Below are positions 7,036 to 10,749 of a DNA stretch of 10,749 nt, in pieces; position 1 is the first letter of the stretch; each line of letters starts with the position of its first letter. The notes beneath the pieces are model-generated. The model was not told the DNA's origin, searched no databases, and saw only the letters and a program-made list of their open reading frames with translations. This DNA comes from Clostridiales bacterium. Its GTDB lineage: Bacteria > Bacillota > Clostridia > Oscillospirales > QAMX01. The DNA is taken from positions 1 to 10,749 of the forward strand of contig QAMX01000066.1 in the NCBI GenBank assembly GCA_003149835.1. Direction: 5' to 3'. The translations under genes were made by a program, and so were the position numbers.

Positions 7036-8154
7036 ATGACACACAGAAAACGGTTTTATGAAGCGGTCACGCACGGACAGCCCGACCGTGCGGTTTATGA
7101 TTTGTGCGGCTCGCCGCAAACCAACGTGGACGAGGAGTCGACGCGGCGGGAGCTGGCGGAGCTGTTGGGCGCGGAAGGCGAAAAACAGGGGCTCTTCAAT
7201 GTCGACGAGCGCGTTTTGAAAGCGCTTGATATCGATATCCGGCGGATCGGCGGGATGCCGACGCCGCCGACCGCCCATGCGCGCACGGAAAACGGGATAT
7301 CCTATGACAACTGGGGCATCGGCTACCGCGTTGTTAACGGGCACGGGGAGATCTGCGTCAATCCGCTGAGGGATTCTACGATCGATGAAATGCTGGCGTA
7401 TGAATTCCCGGATCCGGAGAAAATCGACCGGAAACTGATCGAAGCCTGGACGGAACAGGCGAAGGATCTGCATGAGCATACCGATTATGCCGTTGTCGCG
7501 GAGCATCCTGTGCTCGGCGTGTTTGAGCTGGGCTGCTGGCTGCTCGGATTTGACGATTATCTCTATCGCCTTGCGGGAGAGCCGGAATTTGTCCACGCTT
7601 TTTCGCAGCGCGTGCTGGACTATCAGAAACGAGTCATTGACGTCTATTACGGCTCGCTGGGAAAATATATCGACTGTACGACCTCGGGCGACGACTTCGG
7701 CACCCAGAAAGGTCCGTTTATGTCGACGGCGATGTTTGACGAATTCATCAAGCCCTATCTGAAAGAGCGGGTTCGCTATACAAAGCGGTATACCGACGCA
7801 TTTTACAAGCACCACACCTGCGGCTCGGTCTACCATTTTATCCCGGCGCTGATTGACTGCGGCGTGGATATTCTCAACCCGATTCAGCCCGGCGTGTATA
7901 TGATGGAATGCGAGCGCTTAAAAGCGGATTTCGGCGATAAAATCGCTTTTTGGGGCGGCATCGACACCCAGCATCTTCTGCCTGAGGGCAGCGAGCAGGA
8001 GGTGAAGGATGCGGTGAAGCATATTCTGTCGGTGATGGACAAAAACGGCGGCTATATCCTGTCGCCGGCTCATACGATTCAGTATGACGTTCCGGCCCGG
8101 AATGTGATTGCCATTTACCGCGGCGCGGATGAATTTTACAGAAAACAGATATAG
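7036..8154 (+). CDS. Uroporphyrinogen decarboxylase superfamily protein (methyltransferase-like, not HemE)
   Basis: The 372-residue protein belongs to the URO-D superfamily of TIM barrels, which contains HemE and the cobamide-dependent methyltransferases MtaA/MtbA/CmuA. It lacks the arginine-rich N-terminal signature expected of HemE, and no other heme gene is nearby. Blocks typical of the methyltransferase-like branch are SGDDFGTQKGPF (217-228), HHTCGSVYHFIP (259-270) and ILSPAHTIQYDVP (341-353). His260-x-Cys262 matches the zinc-binding His-x-Cys of MtaA/MtbA. Where those enzymes have a third ligand Cys near the C-terminus, this protein has His346. No corrinoid-binding partner is encoded in the window, so the methyl donor and acceptor are unknown. 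AAGGGGG lies 8 bases before the ATG. The last codons and the stop overlap one copy of a direct repeat flanking an inserted element. Confidence 0.86.
   Translation: MTHRKRFYEAVTHGQPDRAVYDLCGSPQTNVDEESTRRELAELLGAEGEKQGLFNVDERVLKALDIDIRRIGGMPTPPTAHARTENGISYDNWGIGYRVVNGHGEICVNPLRDSTIDEMLAYEFPDPEKIDRKLIEAWTEQAKDLHEHTDYAVVAEHPVLGVFELGCWLLGFDDYLYRLAGEPEFVHAFSQRVLDYQKRVIDVYYGSLGKYIDCTTSGDDFGTQKGPFMSTAMFDEFIKPYLKERVRYTKRYTDAFYKHHTCGSVYHFIPALIDCGVDILNPIQPGVYMMECERLKADFGDKIAFWGGIDTQHLLPEGSEQEVKDAVKHILSVMDKNGGYILSPAHTIQYDVPARNVIAIYRGADEFYRKQI
8142..8153 (+). repeat. Left copy of 12-base direct repeat (putative target-site duplication)
   Basis: AAAACAGATATA occurs here and, identically, at 8274-8285, exactly 132 bases downstream. 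This copy encodes the last residues of the URO-D protein and the first two bases of its TAG stop codon. The two copies bracket the palindromic element 8154-8273. Confidence 0.85.
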
Positions 8155-8273
8155 TCGATTGTAAAACGTCGTTTTCCAATCGAGAGACTCGCGCTGATCG
8201 CCCTCGCTGCGCTCGTTTGGCCGGCGCGAGGGCTCGAATTTGAATGGGAAAGCCAGAGTTTTACAATCGCCGA
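8154..8273. mobile_element. MITE-like non-coding palindromic element
   Basis: The 120 bases between the direct repeats are an imperfect inverted repeat. The terminal inverted repeats are CGATTGTAAAAC (8156-8167) and GTTTTACAATCG (8258-8269), a perfect 12-base match. Further in, CTCGCGC (8188-8194) matches GCGCGAG (8224-8230), and GCCCTCGC (8200-8207) matches GCGAGGGC (8226-8233). The left end alone also folds: CGATTG-T-AAAAC, loop GTC, GTTTT-C-CAATCG (8156-8182). There is no open reading frame of note. This is the layout of a miniature inverted-repeat element mobilised in trans, or of a RAYT/REP-type palindrome. The exact termini are uncertain by a few bases. No other copy exists in the window. 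Confidence 0.78.
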
Positions 8274-8285
8274 AAAACAGATATA
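8274..8285 (+). repeat. Right copy of 12-base direct repeat (putative target-site duplication)
   Basis: AAAACAGATATA is identical to 8142-8153. It is followed at once by AAAGGAGG, the ribosome binding site of the lipoprotein gene. Joining the left flank directly to this copy would give a TAA stop two bases before that AAGGAGG motif. Confidence 0.85.
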
Positions 8286-8286
8286 A

Positions 8287-8293
8287 AAGGAGG
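8287..8293 (+). promoter_or_regulatory. Ribosome binding site that decides the lipoprotein start
   Basis: AAGGAGG lies only 2 bases before an ATG at 8296 but 8 bases before the in-frame ATG at 8302. Ribosome spacing favours 8302, which also gives a cleaner lipoprotein signal beginning MKKR. Confidence 0.85.
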
Positions 8294-8301
8294 AAATGAA
8301 A

Positions 8302-10002
8302 ATGAAAAAAAGGCTGCTTTTTCTGTCGGCGCTGTGCCTGCTGACGGGCTGCGCAGGGGGAGTCGCGGATCCGTCGACGGAGGCGGGTCCGCCGACCGCG
8401 GCGCCGACCGCGCCGGCTACGCTGCCGAAAACCGCCGCCGACGTCGAACCGGGGGAAAACGAATTTCTGTTCCGGCTCGACCTCTCGGAGCGCGGCGAAA
8501 AAATCAACAACAAGGTCAGCGATGTGAACGTCTGGATGTTCCAGTCCTCGTGCCTCGATGGCTGGGACGAGAACCACTTCCGGGAGGAGTTTCCGTTTGT
8601 GGAGCGCATCCAGTTCATGCAGGCGACGGGCGGAAACGCCGAGCGCGACCTCTTTCTCGACCCATATGACGCGTCTGTGCGCGACGACTACAAGTTTGAC
8701 GAGCTGATCGCCGCCTGTAAAAACGTTCTGGCGCAGGGCGTCAAGCCGATGATCAAGACCGGCAACGTGCCGATGAAGTTTTCAACAGTCAATACGCCGG
8801 GCGTGTTCGGCGTCAATATGTATCCGCCGGACGATTATAACGAATATTACGGCTATATCTGCGACGTGGCCGCTTCCCTTGTCGCCGAATTCGGGCGCGA
8901 AGAGGTGGCTTCATGGCGCTGGGGCGTTCTGACCGAATATGAAAACAAGGACTGGTTCAGCTACGACGAATCGGAAGAAGCGACCTTTGAGGCCTACTGC
9001 CGCCTGTACGATACCACGGCCGCGGCGCTGCAAAGCGTGCTCGGCGAGGAGATCAACATCGGCGCGCACAGCATGACGGTCGCCGAGGGGCTGTGGGATG
9101 AGGAGCGCTTTATCGAGCACTGCGCCAGCGGCACAAATTTCTGGACCGGGGAGACCGGCTCGCCGCTCACCTATCTCGCCGTCTCGTTCTACGACACAAC
9201 GATTCCAAACTCGCCGCGGGCGGCAAAGAGCCTGCCGGATACGATTCAAAAGGTCCGTGCCGCCGCCGAGGCTGCGGGGATGACGGAGCTCATTTACGGC
9301 GTCGACGAGGGCCGGATTTTAGTCGGGGTCAAGGGCTCGCAGGCGGCCGACCTGACCAGCCGCGTTGTCGGCGACACGGCGCAGGGCGCCTATGACGCGC
9401 GCCTGATTCTCCAAATGGTGGACAACGACATCGACTATTTCTCGGCCTGGGGCTATACGACGGCGGGGCTGCGCGACGGCATTCCCACGGTGTCGCTGCA
9501 TGTGGCGCGCGAATTTTATAAGATGGTCGGCAGCGCGCGCGTCGGCGTGGAGAAGGCGTTTAAAACGCCGGGCGCGACGGAATATGAGGCGCTTGCTTCC
9601 GTCGGCGATGACGGGACGCTGCGGATGATGGCCTATACCTTCGGGCGCGGCGGGGAGGATACGGTTCCGCTCCGCTTTGCCGCCGATCTCGGCGCGGCGC
9701 GCGCGCAGGTCAGGCTGGTCCGCATCGACGACGACGCCAATTTCTTTGACGAGTGGCGCGCCGACTGCGAGGCGGCGGAAATCGGCGCAGAGCATTTTTC
9801 ATGGTCGCCCGACAGCTCGGAGCCTCCGATCATCACCGACGAGGCGCGCGCGCTGTGGGAGGAAAACAGCGGAAAATACGCCGCGGCGGCGGAGCTGAAA
9901 GAGGAGGTCTATGTCGTCGAGACTGAGGGCGGGCTGTTGGATTTGACTGTTGAAATTCCGCGCTCCTCCGTGGTGTTTTTGACGGTCAAGCCGCTGTACT
10001 GA
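8302..10002 (+). CDS. Secreted lipoprotein resembling GH39 glycoside hydrolases
   Basis: The 566-residue protein begins with a lipoprotein signal: MKKR, a hydrophobic stretch, and the lipobox LTGC with Cys17 as the lipidation site. A Thr/Pro/Ala-rich linker (about 24-45) would hold it off the outer membrane face. A TIM-barrel-like domain spans about 55-415. WGVLTEYEN at about 207-215 sits where clan GH-A enzymes have their Asn-Glu acid/base (here Thr211-Glu212), and IYGVDEGRI at about 331-339 offers the nucleophile Glu336. The C-terminal beta domain contains LVRIDDDANFFDEWRAD at about 472-488, closely resembling the RID-x(n)-N-x(n)-W block of family 39 beta-xylosidases. The likely role is hydrolysis or binding of an external glycoside, but the substrate is unknown. 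No other transport gene is seen. Confidence 0.72.
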   Translation: MKKRLLFLSALCLLTGCAGGVADPSTEAGPPTAAPTAPATLPKTAADVEPGENEFLFRLDLSERGEKINNKVSDVNVWMFQSSCLDGWDENHFREEFPFVERIQFMQATGGNAERDLFLDPYDASVRDDYKFDELIAACKNVLAQGVKPMIKTGNVPMKFSTVNTPGVFGVNMYPPDDYNEYYGYICDVAASLVAEFGREEVASWRWGVLTEYENKDWFSYDESEEATFEAYCRLYDTTAAALQSVLGEEINIGAHSMTVAEGLWDEERFIEHCASGTNFWTGETGSPLTYLAVSFYDTTIPNSPRAAKSLPDTIQKVRAAAEAAGMTELIYGVDEGRILVGVKGSQAADLTSRVVGDTAQGAYDARLILQMVDNDIDYFSAWGYTTAGLRDGIPTVSLHVAREFYKMVGSARVGVEKAFKTPGATEYEALASVGDDGTLRMMAYTFGRGGEDTVPLRFAADLGAARAQVRLVRIDDDANFFDEWRADCEAAEIGAEHFSWSPDSSEPPIITDEARALWEENSGKYAAAAELKEEVYVVETEGGLLDLTVEIPRSSVVFLTVKPLY

Positions 10003-10174
10003 GCGGAGCGGCGGGCGTCCGTACGAGAGGCGGCCAAAGCCGTTCCCGAAACCCCGTTATCCGCACCATCAAATCTCTCACTCTTCATACAATGCCTTCC
10101 TCCGATAAAATTGTTTTTGCGCCGTTGCGTTTCCTGTTCGCTTCTAAACCCGCGCATTGCTTTTGAAATGAGTT
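10003..10174. other. Intergenic stretch, mostly without recognisable features
   Basis: The whole gap between the lipoprotein and the next gene is 307 bases. This first part is locally richer in A and T, near 10060-10125, than the flanking genes. The only patterned signal is on the minus strand: GGAGGAAGG (complement of 10095-10103) lies 6 bases before an ATG at 10088, opening a 59-codon frame that runs back into the lipoprotein gene. I see no plus-strand gene, tRNA or known riboswitch here. Confidence 0.4.
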
Positions 10175-10203
10175 CGCCTGCCGCTGACGGCGGCAGGCGT
10201 TTA
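10175..10203 (+). terminator. Hairpin, probable terminator of the lipoprotein transcript
   Basis: A perfect 10-base-pair stem, CGCCTGCCGC (10175-10184) with GCGGCAGGCG (10190-10199), has a TGACG loop and is followed by TTTACT. The stem is very stable but the T-run is short and the hairpin is 172 bases after the stop codon, so termination is likely but not certain. Confidence 0.6.
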
Positions 10204-10226
10204 CTCTGTGCGGCTTCCGGATACGC

Positions 10227-10256
10227 TTGACGCAAAGATCGGCTTGGCGCCATAAA
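10227..10256 (+). promoter_or_regulatory. Candidate promoter for the last gene
   Basis: TTGACG (10227-10232, one mismatch to TTGACA) and CATAAA (10251-10256, four of six matches to TATAAT) are 18 bases apart. Transcription would start near 10263, just at the paired direct repeats. The -10 box is weak, which would suit an activated or regulated promoter. Confidence 0.42.
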
Positions 10257-10263
10257 TCCGCAA

Positions 10264-10299
10264 TTCATCGAAAAAACGTCTGTTTTAATCGAAAAGACG
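10264..10299 (+). repeat. Paired 15-base direct repeats with 21-base spacing
   Basis: TTCATCGAAAAAACG (10264-10278) and TTAATCGAAAAGACG (10285-10299) differ at two positions and start exactly 21 bases apart, two helical turns. The second copy overlaps the start of the ribosome binding site GGAGG (10299-10303). A weak hairpin (CGTC 10277-10280 with GACG 10296-10299, plus TTTT with AAAA) uses the same bases, so an RNA role is also possible. Confidence 0.5.
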
Positions 10300-10309
10300 G
10301 AGGTATTTT

Positions 10310-10749
10310 ATGTTTTTTAGGGGCAAATACTGCGGCGGAGAAGGTTCTGAACAGTTTCTCCGTCATATCGACGACAGCCTGTCTATGCTTTGCCCGACGG
10401 CCGAGCGGCCGAACATCACCATGCTCTATCACCCCGACGGCGACTCGTTTAAAGAGGGGTTTATCTGGGGCAGCGGCTTCTGGATTCAGAACAGCTACGG
10501 CTTTGTGACCGGCGCAGCCCCATTTCTGTCAAAGCCGTGGGCAAAGGTGCTGCAAAATTCGCTCGATCTTCACTGGGACAACATGGGCGACGGCAAACGG
10601 ATCGGAATGCACAATCAGCTCCCATCCGAAACGCACTGCTATAATCTGCGCGCGCCCGACGGCTCTCTCGGCGACTGCGCGGACGGTCAAGGCATTGTAT
10701 ATAAGCAAGGCGACGGCAACGTCGACGAGTACGACTGGTTCTACGAGGC
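10310..10749 (+). CDS. Unrecognised protein, N-terminal part (3' end outside window)
   Basis: An open frame of at least 146 codons runs off the right edge without a stop. GGAGG (10299-10303) lies 6 bases before the ATG. There is no signal peptide, so the product is probably cytoplasmic. Visible blocks are ITMLYHPDGDSFKEGFIWG, GFWIQNSYGF (about 57-66), then LQNSLDLHWDNMGDGKRIG. The many aromatic residues and the WIQNSYG pattern recall the sugar-binding cleft of (alpha/alpha)6-barrel glycosidases, and the position after a secreted GH39-like protein fits a sugar locus. I do not recognise the family with confidence, and the catalytic part is not in the window. Confidence 0.7.
   Translation, partial: MFFRGKYCGGEGSEQFLRHIDDSLSMLCPTAERPNITMLYHPDGDSFKEGFIWGSGFWIQNSYGFVTGAAPFLSKPWAKVLQNSLDLHWDNMGDGKRIGMHNQLPSETHCYNLRAPDGSLGDCADGQGIVYKQGDGNVDEYDWFYE

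Noticed and set aside
6613..7836. Minus-strand open frame of 407 codons spanning the DUF4838 end and the URO-D gene
   Set aside because: It lies opposite two genes with recognisable families and good ribosome sites, its composition is the usual antisense Arg/Val/His-rich pattern of GC-rich DNA, and it has no recognisable motif.
7036..8154. Calling this gene hemE (heme synthesis)
   Set aside because: It lacks the HemE N-terminal signature, has a His-x-Cys metal-type motif instead, and no other heme gene is near.
8156..8269. Reading the palindrome as an ordinary intrinsic terminator
   Set aside because: No T-run follows the 3' arm, and the perfect flanking direct repeats are better explained by insertion.

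Overview
The window looks like a chromosomal segment of a GC-rich, Gram-positive anaerobe of the Clostridia, probably an uncultured Oscillospirales-type gut bacterium. This is inferred from strong AGGAGG-type ribosome binding sites, SigA-type promoters with 17-base spacers, intrinsic terminators with U-tracts, heavy GGC/GCC codon use, and the order argG-argH, DEAD-box helicase, yebC. No rRNA, tRNA or CRISPR array was seen, so the taxonomic placement is an inference.

Region 1 (1-4405) is housekeeping. The 3' end of argG and the whole of argH form the last two steps of arginine synthesis and close with a strong terminator. A compact DEAD-box RNA helicase follows behind its own near-consensus promoter. 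Next comes a YebC/PmpR-family gene, again with its own promoter and a terminator.

Region 2 (4406-5154) holds a small ElaA-type GNAT acetyltransferase between two structured, GC-rich intergenic stretches.

Region 3 (5155 to the right edge) looks like an accessory carbohydrate locus on the plus strand. It encodes a cytoplasmic DUF4838 protein, a uroporphyrinogen-decarboxylase-superfamily protein that is not HemE and has a methyltransferase-like metal-site pattern, a secreted lipoprotein resembling family 39 glycoside hydrolases, and the start of an unrecognised protein behind its own leader. The combination suggests uptake and processing of a modified glycan or glycoside, but no substrate can be read from the sequence.

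The clearest structural oddity is a ~120-base palindromic element at 8154-8273 between the URO-D and lipoprotein genes. It has 12-base terminal inverted repeats and is flanked by perfect 12-base direct repeats. It reads as a non-coding MITE-like insertion that split a tightly coupled gene pair exactly at the stop codon. A second signal is a pair of 15-base direct repeats exactly 21 bases apart just before the last gene, which resembles a regulator-binding arrangement.
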